Source of the DNA: Nakamurella lactea DSM 19367
GTDB lineage: Bacteria; Actinomycetota; Actinomycetes; Mycobacteriales; Nakamurellaceae
Direction of reading: 5' to 3'
Assembly: GCF_000426645.1 (NCBI RefSeq)
Contig: NZ_AUFT01000016.1
Location: 1-64,000 of the forward strand
Length of the DNA stretch: 64,000 nucleotides
Shown here: piece after piece, positions 16,109 to 24,266 of the stretch
How positions within the stretch are numbered: position 1 is the stretch's first letter
Layout of the letters: every line of letters begins with the position of its first letter
Made by a program: the position numbers and the translations under genes
Notes under the pieces: model-generated
What the model was told of the DNA's origin: nothing
The model's database searches: none
The model's input: the letters and a program-made list of their open reading frames with translations, nothing else

Positions 16109-16184
16109 TGGTGCCCCCAGCAAGATTCGAACTTGCGACACCCGCTTTAGGAGAGCGGTGCTCTATCCCCTGAGCTATGAGGGC
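16109..16184 (-). tRNA. tRNA-Arg (anticodon CCT)
   Basis: The minus strand reads GCCCTCATAGCTCAGGGGAT at the 5' end. The anticodon stem CCGCT/AGCGG holds loop CTCCTAA, and the T arm contains GTTCGAATC. The acceptor pairs GCCCTCA with TGGGGGC, allowing one T-G pair. Discriminator A is at 16112 and CCA is encoded at 16111-16109. Its 3' end points into the accessory region to the left, as expected for an integration target. Confidence 0.95.
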
Positions 16185-16244
16185 CGATCGTGCACAGCTT
16201 ATCGAACGGTGCGGGTGCCCGCGGCCATCGGCTGACCGGGGCCG

Positions 16245-16475
16245 CTACGGTGCAGCGCGACCCAGATCGGCCAACAGCTTGGCCGTCGCCTCGTCCGGCG
16301 TCATCCCGGCGGTGAGGTAGCTGCTGGCGCCACCGGCCGAGACCGTCCACGCGGGGGAGCCGAACCGGTAGGGATCCAGCGCGTCGGCCGGATCGATGCT
16401 CACCTCCAGCGTCGGGTCGATCCGGTCGACGGCCGCGCGAGCAAGAGCGGCGACATCGCCGTCGGTGAGTGACAT
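16245..16475 (-). CDS. small conserved-looking hypothetical protein
   Basis: 76 residues, acidic and soluble: LTDGDVAALARAAVDRIDPT, EVSIDPADALDPYRFGSPAW, then GMTPDEATAKLLADLGRAAP. It looks like a real compact alpha/beta protein with normal high-GC codon use. I do not recognise a family. It is divergent from the MmcQ/YjbR gene with 66 bases between the starts. Confidence 0.6.
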   Translation of the reverse strand: MSLTDGDVAALARAAVDRIDPTLEVSIDPADALDPYRFGSPAWTVSAGGASSYLTAGMTPDEATAKLLADLGRAAP

Positions 16476-16541
16476 ACCGCCATTGCATCACGGCCGGTAG
16501 GCCGCCGCCTGCGGTGCGGTCCTGGCCTACGGTGGATCGTC

Positions 16542-16952
16542 ATGACACATCCGGCGCGATACTCGGCAGACGATCCGTACCTGGCGCGACTGCGGGAGAT
16601 CTGTCTCGCCCTGCCGCAGGCCCTGGAGAAGGTCTCGCACGGAAGCCCGAACTTCTACACCCGCAAGGTGTTCGCCGTCTTCGGCGGAGTGGTCAAGGGT
16701 AACCATTCCGCCACCGTCTGGTCGCAGTCGGTGCTGGTGCTGCCGGACGCCGCCGAACGGACAGCGCTGCTGCTGGACGAACGGTTCTTCGACCCGGCCT
16801 ATCTCGGGCCGTCCGGCTGGGTCGGCCTGAACTTCCGGGCCTTCGGGGCTGACGAGACCCGCGTCGACTGGGACGAGGTGCGGGAACTGGTCGACGCGTC
16901 CTATCGAAACACCGCTCCGAAGCGGCTGGTCGCCGAGCTGGACGCCGGCTGA
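16542..16952 (+). CDS. MmcQ/YjbR-family protein
   Basis: 136 residues. The family pattern is clear: LARLREICLALPQALEKVSH (helix, then conserved Glu/His), GSPNFYTRKVFAVFGG, WVGLNFRAFGADETRVDWDE, and ELVDASYRNTAPKRLVAEL with the terminal Y-R-x-x-A-P-K-x-L. These proteins have a double-wing fold proposed to bind DNA, but their cellular role is not established. Length is usual. It stands alone between the small divergent gene and the macro-domain gene. Confidence 0.85.
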   Translation: MTHPARYSADDPYLARLREICLALPQALEKVSHGSPNFYTRKVFAVFGGVVKGNHSATVWSQSVLVLPDAAERTALLLDERFFDPAYLGPSGWVGLNFRAFGADETRVDWDEVRELVDASYRNTAPKRLVAELDAG

Positions 16953-17114
16953 CCCGACCGAAATGACGACCGATCCCCGGCGTCAGCGCGTGCCCGAAAG
17001 GGACGCCGGGTCGACTGCGCCGAACGAGCTACCGTCGATCGTTCGCAGAGAATTCGCCCCAATCACCCGTTCGCGCCGTATGCGGACGGGGCGGCGTCAG
17101 CCACACTGACGGGT

Positions 17115-17627
17115 ATGGATCTGACCCTGGTGGCCGGGGACATCACTCAGCGTGATGTCGACGCCGTTGTCAACGCGGCCAACTCCTCGTTGATGGGCGG
17201 CGGTGGGGTTGACGGAGCCATTCACCGGGCCGGCGGCCCGGAGATCCTCGCCCAGTGCCGGGAGATCCGCGAGCGCCTTTACCCCGGTGGCCTGCCGGCC
17301 GGCCGGGCGGTCGCCACCTCCGGCGGAAGCCTCGCCGCCCGATGGGTGATCCACACCGTCGGGCCGGTGTATGCGGCCGACAAGGACCAACGCGACGTGT
17401 TGCGGTCCTGCTACACGTCGAGCCTGGCCGTCGCCGATTCGCTGGGCGCCGAAACCGTTGCCTTCCCGCTGATCTCGGCCGGTGTGTTCGGCTGGCCGAA
17501 GGAGGATGCGATCGTCCAGGCGGTCGCCGCGGTCTGCGGTGCGGACAGTCAGGTCCGCCGAGTTGAGTTGGTGCTGTTCGACGATGCGACCCTGCTGCTC
17601 GCCCGGCAGGTGCTCGCCGAATCCTGA
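17115..17627 (+). CDS. macro-domain protein, probable O-acetyl-ADP-ribose deacetylase
   Basis: 170 residues covering a single macro domain. LVAGDITQRDVDAVVNAANS provides the Asp and Asn that contact ADP-ribose, SLMGGGGVDGAIHRAGG is the active-site loop typical of the YmdB/MacroD class, WVIHTVGPVY follows, and FPLISAGVFGWPK is the diphosphate-binding loop. The family removes acetyl or ADP-ribosyl groups from O-acetyl-ADP-ribose or protein Glu/Asp. The product is cytosolic. It ends 9 bases from the converging bioN gene. Confidence 0.9.
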   Translation: MDLTLVAGDITQRDVDAVVNAANSSLMGGGGVDGAIHRAGGPEILAQCREIRERLYPGGLPAGRAVATSGGSLAARWVIHTVGPVYAADKDQRDVLRSCYTSSLAVADSLGAETVAFPLISAGVFGWPKEDAIVQAVAAVCGADSQVRRVELVLFDDATLLLARQVLAES

Positions 17628-17636
17628 CCCACGGCG

Positions 17637-18251
17637 TCAGTCGTCAACACCGCGGGCGATCAACGCGTCGCCGATCGCGTCCGCGGACCGCAGCGCCCGG
17701 ACGATGGCCGGGGAAACCAGGGCGACCAGCGAGAAGCCGAGACCACGTGCCCGACGGGCCTGGTTCACCTCGTCGATCACCGAAACCAGCAGCGGGACAC
17801 AGCGAATGGTCAGGGCCAGCACCAGGCCGACCCGGTCCGGGTCGACCCCGACCCGGCGCAGCGGGCCGAGCAGCCGCACGCAGAGGTCCAGCATCTCGGT
17901 GACCCTGGTGGTCAGCGTGACCAGGGCGGCCACCGCGACGGCGATCATCAGCCCGGCGCAGACCACCACCGCCGCCCGCCAGTCCGCCAGCCACAGCTGG
18001 AACGCGGCGATCACCACGATCGTCCAGCGCAGCGGCCAGACCTGCGCCACGGCGACCCGCCAGGGGATCCGCGCCCAGCCGTAGAGCACGGCGACCAGCA
18101 GCGCGGCGATCCCGAGCTGCCAGGGCTGGCGCAACAGCACCACGCCGATCACCGCGACCAGCAGCAGCGCCATCTTCGGGCCGGCCGGGAGTCGGTGCAG
18201 CGCCGACGATCCCGGCCGGTAGGTACCGATCGTCGACATCCGCCCGCTCAT
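17637..18251 (-). CDS. bioN: ECF transporter transmembrane subunit EcfT/BioN
   Basis: 204 residues with about five hydrophobic helices (for example PKMALLLVAVIGVVLLRQPW and AALVTLTTRVTEM). Two cytoplasmic coupling-helix Ala-Arg-X motifs are recognisable (QARRARGLG and IARGVDD/VRALRSADAIGDALIARG). EcfT couples ATP hydrolysis by EcfA to the substrate-binding subunit. The ATG overlaps the EcfA gene by four bases. The biotin assignment rests on the short length, the single EcfA and the presence of bioY about 10 kb away. Without that link the substrate would be open. Confidence 0.85.
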   Translation of the reverse strand: MSGRMSTIGTYRPGSSALHRLPAGPKMALLLVAVIGVVLLRQPWQLGIAALLVAVLYGWARIPWRVAVAQVWPLRWTIVVIAAFQLWLADWRAAVVVCAGLMIAVAVAALVTLTTRVTEMLDLCVRLLGPLRRVGVDPDRVGLVLALTIRCVPLLVSVIDEVNQARRARGLGFSLVALVSPAIVRALRSADAIGDALIARGVDD

Positions 18252-18934
18252 TGTCGACCGACCGCCTGCCGATAGGCGGCCAGCGCGGGCGCCGGCCGGT
18301 CGTCGGCGAGTACCCGACCGTCCTCGATCACCAGCACCCGGTCGAAGTCGGCCAACAACTCGAGGTGGTGCGTCACCAGCACTACCTGCTCCGCCAGCCC
18401 GGCGAGCAGTTCGGCGACCATCCGCGCGTTGCGCAGGTCCAGCAGCGTCGTCGGCTCGTCCGCCACCAGCACCGAAGGCTCACGGATCAGCACCGCGGCC
18501 AGCGCCAACAGCTGCTTCTGGCCACCGGAGAGCAGGTGCGTCGGGTGATCGGCGTGACCGTCGAGCCCGAAGCGGCGCAACAGCTGGGCCACCCGTTCGG
18601 CGATCTCCGGCTTGGTCAGACCCGAGCGGCGCAGCGAGAAGGCGACATCCTCGGCGACGGTCGGCATGACGATCTGGTTGTCCGGATCGGTGAACACGAA
18701 CCCGACCCGGCGGCGCACCTCGCGGCCCTGCTTGGCGGTGTCCACACCGTCGACGGTGACGGTTCCGGCGGTGGGCTCGACCAGGCCGTTGATCATTCGG
18801 GCCAGCGTCGACTTGCCGGAGCCATTCGCACCGACGATGCCGATCCGCGGCTCGGTCAGCGTCAGGTCGATGCCGGACAGCACGGTGCGCTCGCCGAAGC
18901 GGTGATGCACTGCGTCGAAACGAATCTCGCTCAT
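18248..18934 (-). CDS. bioM: ECF transporter ATPase EcfA/BioM
   Basis: 228-residue ABC ATPase: Walker A GANGSGKST (about 35-43), Q-loop FVFTDPDNQIVMPTVAEDVA typical of ECF ATPases, signature LLSGGQKQLLALAAVL, Walker B VLVADEPTTLLD, H-loop VLVTHHLE. It starts 6 bases after the thiolase gene and overlaps bioN (ATGA), so hydrolase-thiolase-bioM-bioN look like one operon. With BioY it would import biotin. The D-N-Q after the Q-loop is the ECF hallmark. Confidence 0.92.
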   Translation of the reverse strand: MSEIRFDAVHHRFGERTVLSGIDLTLTEPRIGIVGANGSGKSTLARMINGLVEPTAGTVTVDGVDTAKQGREVRRRVGFVFTDPDNQIVMPTVAEDVAFSLRRSGLTKPEIAERVAQLLRRFGLDGHADHPTHLLSGGQKQLLALAAVLIREPSVLVADEPTTLLDLRNARMVAELLAGLAEQVVLVTHHLELLADFDRVLVIEDGRVLADDRPAPALAAYRQAVGRQ

Positions 18935-18940
18935 CTGTGG

Positions 18941-20083
18941 TCAGCCCACCCGCTCCACCAGCATGGCGATCCCGAGCCCGCCACCGACCGCGCAGGCGGC
19001 CAGGCCGAGCTCCGGACCGTCGGCGCGCACCATCCGGCTGAACAGCCGCACCAGCAGCACCGCGCCGGAGGCGCCCCACGGGTGGCCGTAGCCGATCGCC
19101 CCGCCGTCGGTGCAGACGATCTCCTCCGGCAACCCGGTGAGTTCGATAGTGGCCAGCGCGACCGTCGCAAACGCCTCGGTGATCTCCACCGCGCCGATGT
19201 CGCCAACGCCGATCCCGGTGCTGGACAGCACCTTTCGGATCGCCGCAGCCGCGCCCAACCCCGGCAGCGCCGGGTCGCACCCGACCGTCGCCACCCCGCG
19301 GATCAGCAGCCCGACCCGGCCCGGGGCCGTTGTCGTGACGGTCACCACCGCCGCGCCGTCCGAGATGCCGCAGGAATTGCCGGCGGTCGCGGTGCCGGCG
19401 GCCGAGAACGCCGGCCGCAGGGTCGCCAGCCGCTCCGCCGTCATCCCCGGCCGTGGCCGCTGGTCGCGGGAAAGCCCGGCGACGGCGACGATCTCGTCGT
19501 CGAACGTGCCGGCCGTCGCTGCCCGGTGGGCGAGCCGGTGCGAGCGCTGCGCGTACCGGTCCTGCTCCGCCCGGCCGATGCCCATCCGGTCGGCGAGCGC
19601 GTCCGCGGCCTCGCCCATCGAGGGGTCCGGGAAGCCGGCCGGCGCGAACGGCGCCCTGGTGTAGCGGACCGGCTCGGAACCGGGGCGGCGGGCCGGCCAG
19701 AAACGCAGCGGCGCGGTGCTCACCGACTCGACCCCGCCGGCCAGCACGGTGCCGGCGGTGCCGGAGCGGATCAGCGCGGCGGCCTGGCCGACGGCTTCCA
19801 GGCCGGAGCCGCACTGCCGGTCGACCGTCACCCCGGGGACCTGCTCGCCGAGGCCGGCGGCCAGCGCCGCCACCCTGGCGATGTTCCCGCCGGGGCCGAG
19901 GCAATTTCCCAGGACCACCTCGTCGACCGATCCGAGCGCTGCGCCGTCAGCCCGGCCGGTGCGGGCGGCCTCCGCCAGCAGGGGCGCCGCAAGGCCGATG
20001 ACGTCGATATCGGCGTGCATTGAACCCGCGGTCCCGATCGCAGTGCGACGGGCAGTGACGATCACCGGGCGGACGCTGGACAC
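18941..20083 (-). CDS. thiolase-family acyltransferase (acetyl-CoA C-acetyltransferase-like)
   Basis: 380 residues, full thiolase length. The nucleophile Cys is in VTVDRQCGSGLEAV (about residue 90), the catalytic His in GAIGYGHPWGASGAVLLVRL, and the second Cys in LAACAVGGGLGIAM. EITEAFATVALATI is the usual N-x-E/E-A-F segment. The substitution of Q-C-G for the common x-C-S/A-S and of W for the common L/I in GHPxG suggests a divergent substrate. It degrades or builds beta-ketoacyl-CoA. Its place between an alpha/beta hydrolase and biotin-transporter genes suggests a biotin-related or acyl-salvage role, which is inference. Confidence 0.85.
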   Translation of the reverse strand: MSSVRPVIVTARRTAIGTAGSMHADIDVIGLAAPLLAEAARTGRADGAALGSVDEVVLGNCLGPGGNIARVAALAAGLGEQVPGVTVDRQCGSGLEAVGQAAALIRSGTAGTVLAGGVESVSTAPLRFWPARRPGSEPVRYTRAPFAPAGFPDPSMGEAADALADRMGIGRAEQDRYAQRSHRLAHRAATAGTFDDEIVAVAGLSRDQRPRPGMTAERLATLRPAFSAAGTATAGNSCGISDGAAVVTVTTTAPGRVGLLIRGVATVGCDPALPGLGAAAAIRKVLSSTGIGVGDIGAVEITEAFATVALATIELTGLPEEIVCTDGGAIGYGHPWGASGAVLLVRLFSRMVRADGPELGLAACAVGGGLGIAMLVERVG

Positions 20084-20143
20084 CCGCTCACGCTAGACGG
20101 TGTGCCGCCGCCGGGTCCGCGCCCCTCGGACCGGACCCCGTGC

Positions 20144-21049
20144 TCAACCGACGACGGAGGAGATGAAGCCGACCAGCTCGTCCAGATAGCCGGGCACGAA
20201 CGCATCGTCGTCACCGGTCTGCATCCGGTGGTCACCGCCGGGCAGGACGCGCACGTTGAGCAGCGGCTCGGGAACCGCGGCCCGGTACCGCTGGACGCTG
20301 GCGGCCACCGGGACCACCGTGTCCTGTCCGCCGAACAACGCCAGCAGTGGGACCCGCACCTGCTGCAACGCCGGAACCGGGTCATGATCGATGAGCATCG
20401 TCGCGAAGTTCCACGACGACTCCTCGTCGGGCACGAAGGCGCCGGCATCGACCAGGGCCGCGAGCGCATCGGCCCGGGTGGGCTCGGCCAACCAGGCGGC
20501 GGCGGTGCGGTACGGCACCCGCCGGCCGACAAGCTCCATCAGGTCGGCGAAAACGGCGACGGCGGCGGCCCTGCCGTCCGCGGACAGCGGCAGCCGATCG
20601 AGCTGATTCCCGGTCGAGAAAATCTCCTGTACCCGGGGCGAGACCCCGGGCCCGGAATTGGTGACGACGAAGTCGGCGGCGACCTGGTGCAGCGCCTCGA
20701 GTACCACCCAGCCGCCCTGGCTATGACCGAAAAGGCCCGCCCGGACGTCGGGCAGCGCGGCCCGGGCCGCAGCCAGCGACACCGCCAGATCCGTTGCCTG
20801 GGTGTGGATGTCCGCCGTCAGCCAGCTGCCGCCGGACTCGCCGACACCGCGCTTGTCGAACGAGCAGACCGCTATCCCGGCCGCCAGCAGGGTCGCCCGG
20901 ATCGGCGGGAACAGCACGTCGTTGTCCCGGTCGGAGGGGCCCGATCCGGGATGCATGAGCAGCAGCGCAGCAGGGATACCCGGCGGCTCCCACAGGCTCC
21001 CGGCCAGGATGATGCCCTCATTGTCGGCCGTGATCGAGCGAACCTTCAT
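20144..21049 (-). CDS. alpha/beta hydrolase
   Basis: From ATG 21049 the protein has 301 residues; the frame upstream is a shadow. LLLMHPGSGPSDRDNDVLFP gives the HPG oxyanion-hole strand, GLFGHSQGGWV the Ser nucleophile, LFGGQDTVVP the acid, and LPGGDHRMQTGD the His. DKRGVGESGGSW fits the second conserved loop. It is an esterase or acyl hydrolase of the dienelactone-hydrolase-like branch. First gene of the likely hydrolase-thiolase-bioMN operon, divergent from iolG with 161 bases between them. Confidence 0.85.
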   Translation of the reverse strand: MKVRSITADNEGIILAGSLWEPPGIPAALLLMHPGSGPSDRDNDVLFPPIRATLLAAGIAVCSFDKRGVGESGGSWLTADIHTQATDLAVSLAAARAALPDVRAGLFGHSQGGWVVLEALHQVAADFVVTNSGPGVSPRVQEIFSTGNQLDRLPLSADGRAAAVAVFADLMELVGRRVPYRTAAAWLAEPTRADALAALVDAGAFVPDEESSWNFATMLIDHDPVPALQQVRVPLLALFGGQDTVVPVAASVQRYRAAVPEPLLNVRVLPGGDHRMQTGDDDAFVPGYLDELVGFISSVVG

Positions 21050-21210
21050 GGCCGGACGATACGTCCCGCGGCCGGGACCGGCAGAGATTCGGCCCGCCCG
21101 AACCCACCCGCGTCGGGCCGTGCGCCGGTCAACGTGATCAACTCGTCCGGCAGCGTCGACGCGAGTTGACTGCTGGTGGACGGCAGCGAGTGGATGACGA
21201 AGGGGCAACG

Positions 21211-22221
21211 ATGCGCATCGGAATGATCGGGCTGGGTCGGATCGGGGCGTTCCACGCCCGGAATCTGCTGACGCTGCCGGGTGTCGACTCGCTGGTGGTG
21301 GCAGACGCGGCTCCGGGGGTGGCGGAACGGACCGCGGAGCGGCTCGGCTGCGAGGCCGCGGACTCGGCCGACGGAGTGCTGCGCAGCGGCATCGACGCGG
21401 TGCTGATCGCGGCGGCCACCGACGCGCACCCACAGCTGCTGCTGGCCGCCGTCGACGCCGGCCTGCCGACGTTCTGCGAGAAGCCGGTGGCCGCCAGCCC
21501 GGCAGCCGCGATCCACGTGCGAGACCGGCTGGCCGGTAGCGGCGTGCCGGTGCAGATCGGCTACCCGCGACGGTTCGACCCGGCGTTCGTCGCGGCCAGG
21601 GCGGCGGTGCTGTCCGGCGAACTCGGCCGGCTCACCACCGTCCGCTCGACGACGCTGGACCCGGCGCCGCCGCCGGCGGGCTACCTCGCGGTGTCCGGCG
21701 GCATCTTCGCCGACTGCGCGATCCACGACTTCGACGCCATTCGCTGGGTCACCGGCCGCGAGGTGACCGAGGTGTACGCCACCGGCAGCATCGATGCCAC
21801 CGCCGGCCCGGAATTGTTCGCGGACAACAACGATGTGTCGACGGCGGCCTGCATCCTGACGATGGACGACGGCACTCTCGGGCTGGTGTCCAACACCCGT
21901 TACAACGCCAGCGGCTACGACGTCCGGTTGGAGGTGCACGGCAGCGCGGACAGCGTCGCCGCCGGCTGGGACGACGGCGCGCCGATCCGGTCGACGACGC
22001 CCGGCGCCAGGTTTCCGGCCGGGCCCCCGCACACCTTCTTCATGGATCGTCTCGCCGATGCCTTCACCGCCGAGCTGCTCACCTTCCTGGAGGTGGCCGC
22101 CGGACGGATCGAATCGCCGTGCACGGTGGCCGACGCCCTGGAAACGAGCTGGGTGGCCGAGGCCGCCACCATCTCGTTGCGGGAGCATCGCCCGGTCGCC
22201 CTGGCCGAGATCCGCCGCTGA
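21211..22221 (+). CDS. iolG: inositol 2-dehydrogenase (Gfo/Idh/MocA family)
   Basis: 336 residues from ATG 21211 (AAGGGG upstream). The Rossmann start is MRIGMIGLGRIGAFHARNLL; then FCEKPVA supplies the catalytic Lys in the EKP motif, and VQIGYPRRFDPAF, GGIFADCAIHDFDAIRWVTG holds the D-x3-H pair of IolG. The C-terminal domain has the SNTRYNASGYDVRLEVHGS strand. It oxidises myo-inositol to 2-keto-myo-inositol with NAD+. It faces the iolE-C-B-D operon from the opposite strand and ends 90 bases from iolD. No transporter lies beside it. Confidence 0.88.
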   Translation: MRIGMIGLGRIGAFHARNLLTLPGVDSLVVADAAPGVAERTAERLGCEAADSADGVLRSGIDAVLIAAATDAHPQLLLAAVDAGLPTFCEKPVAASPAAAIHVRDRLAGSGVPVQIGYPRRFDPAFVAARAAVLSGELGRLTTVRSTTLDPAPPPAGYLAVSGGIFADCAIHDFDAIRWVTGREVTEVYATGSIDATAGPELFADNNDVSTAACILTMDDGTLGLVSNTRYNASGYDVRLEVHGSADSVAAGWDDGAPIRSTTPGARFPAGPPHTFFMDRLADAFTAELLTFLEVAAGRIESPCTVADALETSWVAEAATISLREHRPVALAEIRR

Positions 22222-22234
22222 CCCCTTGCTGTCG

Positions 22235-22299
22235 AGGTAGCGGAAACCTGGGCAGGTAGCGCAATTCTCGCCGGCGTGTCCTCCAACATTCCGCTACCT
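22235..22299. terminator. inverted repeat between converging iolG and iolD
   Basis: AGGTAGCGGAA (22235-22245) is repeated in inverted form as TTCCGCTACCT (22289-22299) with a 43-base spacer that also holds GCAGGTAGCG. It lies in the 90-base gap between converging genes. A bidirectional terminator is the likely function, though the loop is long. Confidence 0.45.
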
Positions 22300-22310
22300 G
22301 CCGCGGGGGT

Positions 22311-24266
22311 TCAGGAGGGTGCCAGGTAGTCGCGCTGCGCCTTCTTCTGCTGCCGGTACTGCTCGTGCGCGGCGCGGGTCGAGTCGAGTTCGGCAACCTC
22401 GCTGACCGGCACGTCCCACCAGGCGTCGCTGTCCGGTGCGGACACCAGCGGATCGGTCTGCACATGGACCACCACCGGCCCGCCGTCGCCCGGACTCGCC
22501 TTGGCGGCGCCGATCGCGTCCCGCAGTTCGTCGGCCGAGTGCACCTCGATGACGGTCGCGCCGAGGCTGCGGGCGTTGGCCGCCAGATCGACCGGCAGGT
22601 ACTCCCCGGCCAACCGGCCGTCCTCGGTCCGGTACCGGTACTGCGTGCCGAAGCGCTGCGAGCCAAGGGATTCCGATAGTGCACCGATGGAGCCGAACCC
22701 GTTGTTCTGGACCAGCACGACGATGATCTTCGCTCGCTCCTGGACCGCGGTCACCAGTTCGCCGGGCATCATCAGGTAGCCGCCGTCGCCGACCATCGCG
22801 AAGACGTCCCGGCTCGGGTCGGCCATCCGGATCCCCAGCGCGCCGGGGATCTCATATCCCATGCAGGAGTAGCCGTACTCGACGTGGTAGCCGCGGCGGT
22901 CCCTGACCCGCCACAGCTTGTGCAGATCGCCAGGCATCGAACCGGCAGCGCACAGCACCACGTCCCGCGGATCGGACAGCTCGTTGACCGCGCCGAGCAC
23001 CTGTGCCTGGGTCAGCAGGCCGGGGGCCAGTCGGTCGGTGACGTCAGGTCCGGGCTGGTAGGCCGCCTGCACCTTGGCATCCCAGTCGGCCCAGAGTCGG
23101 CCGGCCTCCGCGGTGTAGCCGTCGTCGACCCGGTACGGCTGGTCGCCGGCGAGGACGTCGGTCAGCTGCTGCAGCGCGTCCCGAGCGTCGGCCACTACCG
23201 ATAGTCCGGCTTGTTTGACGGCGTCGAACCCGGCAACGTTGATATTCACGAAGCGCACCGCCTGGTTGCCGAAGACGGTCCGCGACGCGGTGGTGAAATC
23301 GCTGTACCTGGTGCCGATGCCGATCACCACGTCGGCGCCGGCGGCCAGGGCGTTCGCCGCGGTGGTGCCGGTCGAACCGATGGCGCCGACCAGCTGTGGG
23401 TGCCCGTGCAGCAGCGATCCCTTGCCGGCCTGGGTTTCGCCGACCGGAATTCCGGTCGCCTCGCAGAACCGTTGCAGCGCAGCCTCAGCGCCCGAGTAGT
23501 GCACGCCGCCGCCGGCCACGATCAGCGGTCGTCGGGCCTCCCGGATGACGGCTGCCGCGGCGGCGACCCGGTCCGCCTCGGCCGGCGGCCGGGCGATGTG
23601 CCAGGACCGCTCCGCGAACAGCTCGGTCGGCCAGTCGTAGGCCTGGGCCTGCACGTCCTGCGGCAGCGACAGGGTGACGGCGCCGGTCTCGACCGGATCG
23701 GTGAGTACCCGCATGGCGCCGAGCAGGGCGGCCGCCAGCTGCTCTGGCCGCTGCACCTGGTCGTAGAACCGCGACAGCGGGCGGAAGGCGTCGTTGACGC
23801 TGAGGTCGCCGGCGTAGGGCTGCTCGAGTTCCTGCAGCACCGGCGGCGCGACCCGGGTGGCGAATGCGCCGGACGGCAATAGCAGCACCGGGATCCGGTT
23901 GATCGTCGCCAGCGCGGCGCCGGTCAGCATGTTGGTCGAGCCGGGGCCGATCGAGCTGGTGCAGGCCCAGGTCTGCAGCCGGTCGTTCTGCCGGGCGAAG
24001 GCGACCGCCGTGTGCACCATCGCCTGCTCGTTGCGGGCCAGCACGTACGGCAGCTCCGGGCCGCCGCCGTCGGCGCTCGCGGCAAGTTCGTGCTGCAGCA
24101 GGGCCTGACCGATACCGGCGACGTTGCCGTGCCCGAAGATGCCCAGCACGCCGGCGAACAGCCGGCGGCGCTCGCCGTCCCGCTCGCTGAACTGCGCGGC
24201 CAGGAACCGCACCACGGCCTGCGCAACGGTGAGTCGGACGGCGGAGGTCGCGGAGGCGTGCGTCAT
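22311..24266 (-). CDS. iolD: 3D-(3,5/4)-trihydroxycyclohexane-1,2-dione acylhydrolase
   Basis: 651 residues from ATG 24266 (AGGGAGA upstream). It is a thiamine-diphosphate enzyme. The N-terminal Pyr domain has GIFGHGNVAGIGQALLQ and ARNEQAMVHTAVAFARQ with the catalytic Glu; the central domain has PLIVAGGGVHYSGAE; the C-terminal PP domain has VFAMVGDGGYLMMPGEL and the GDG...N motif ending VLVQNNGFGSIG. It hydrolyses the ring of 3D-trihydroxycyclohexane-1,2-dione in inositol breakdown. Last gene of iolE-C-B-D, overlapping iolB by four bases. Confidence 0.93.
   Translation of the reverse strand: MTHASATSAVRLTVAQAVVRFLAAQFSERDGERRRLFAGVLGIFGHGNVAGIGQALLQHELAASADGGGPELPYVLARNEQAMVHTAVAFARQNDRLQTWACTSSIGPGSTNMLTGAALATINRIPVLLLPSGAFATRVAPPVLQELEQPYAGDLSVNDAFRPLSRFYDQVQRPEQLAAALLGAMRVLTDPVETGAVTLSLPQDVQAQAYDWPTELFAERSWHIARPPAEADRVAAAAAVIREARRPLIVAGGGVHYSGAEAALQRFCEATGIPVGETQAGKGSLLHGHPQLVGAIGSTGTTAANALAAGADVVIGIGTRYSDFTTASRTVFGNQAVRFVNINVAGFDAVKQAGLSVVADARDALQQLTDVLAGDQPYRVDDGYTAEAGRLWADWDAKVQAAYQPGPDVTDRLAPGLLTQAQVLGAVNELSDPRDVVLCAAGSMPGDLHKLWRVRDRRGYHVEYGYSCMGYEIPGALGIRMADPSRDVFAMVGDGGYLMMPGELVTAVQERAKIIVVLVQNNGFGSIGALSESLGSQRFGTQYRYRTEDGRLAGEYLPVDLAANARSLGATVIEVHSADELRDAIGAAKASPGDGGPVVVHVQTDPLVSAPDSDAWWDVPVSEVAELDSTRAAHEQYRQQKKAQRDYLAPS

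Noticed and set aside
18251-20023. 590-codon open frame on the plus strand
   Set aside because: It is Arg/Gly/His/Gln-rich antisense to EcfA and thiolase, which have complete motifs on the other strand; typical high-GC shadow.
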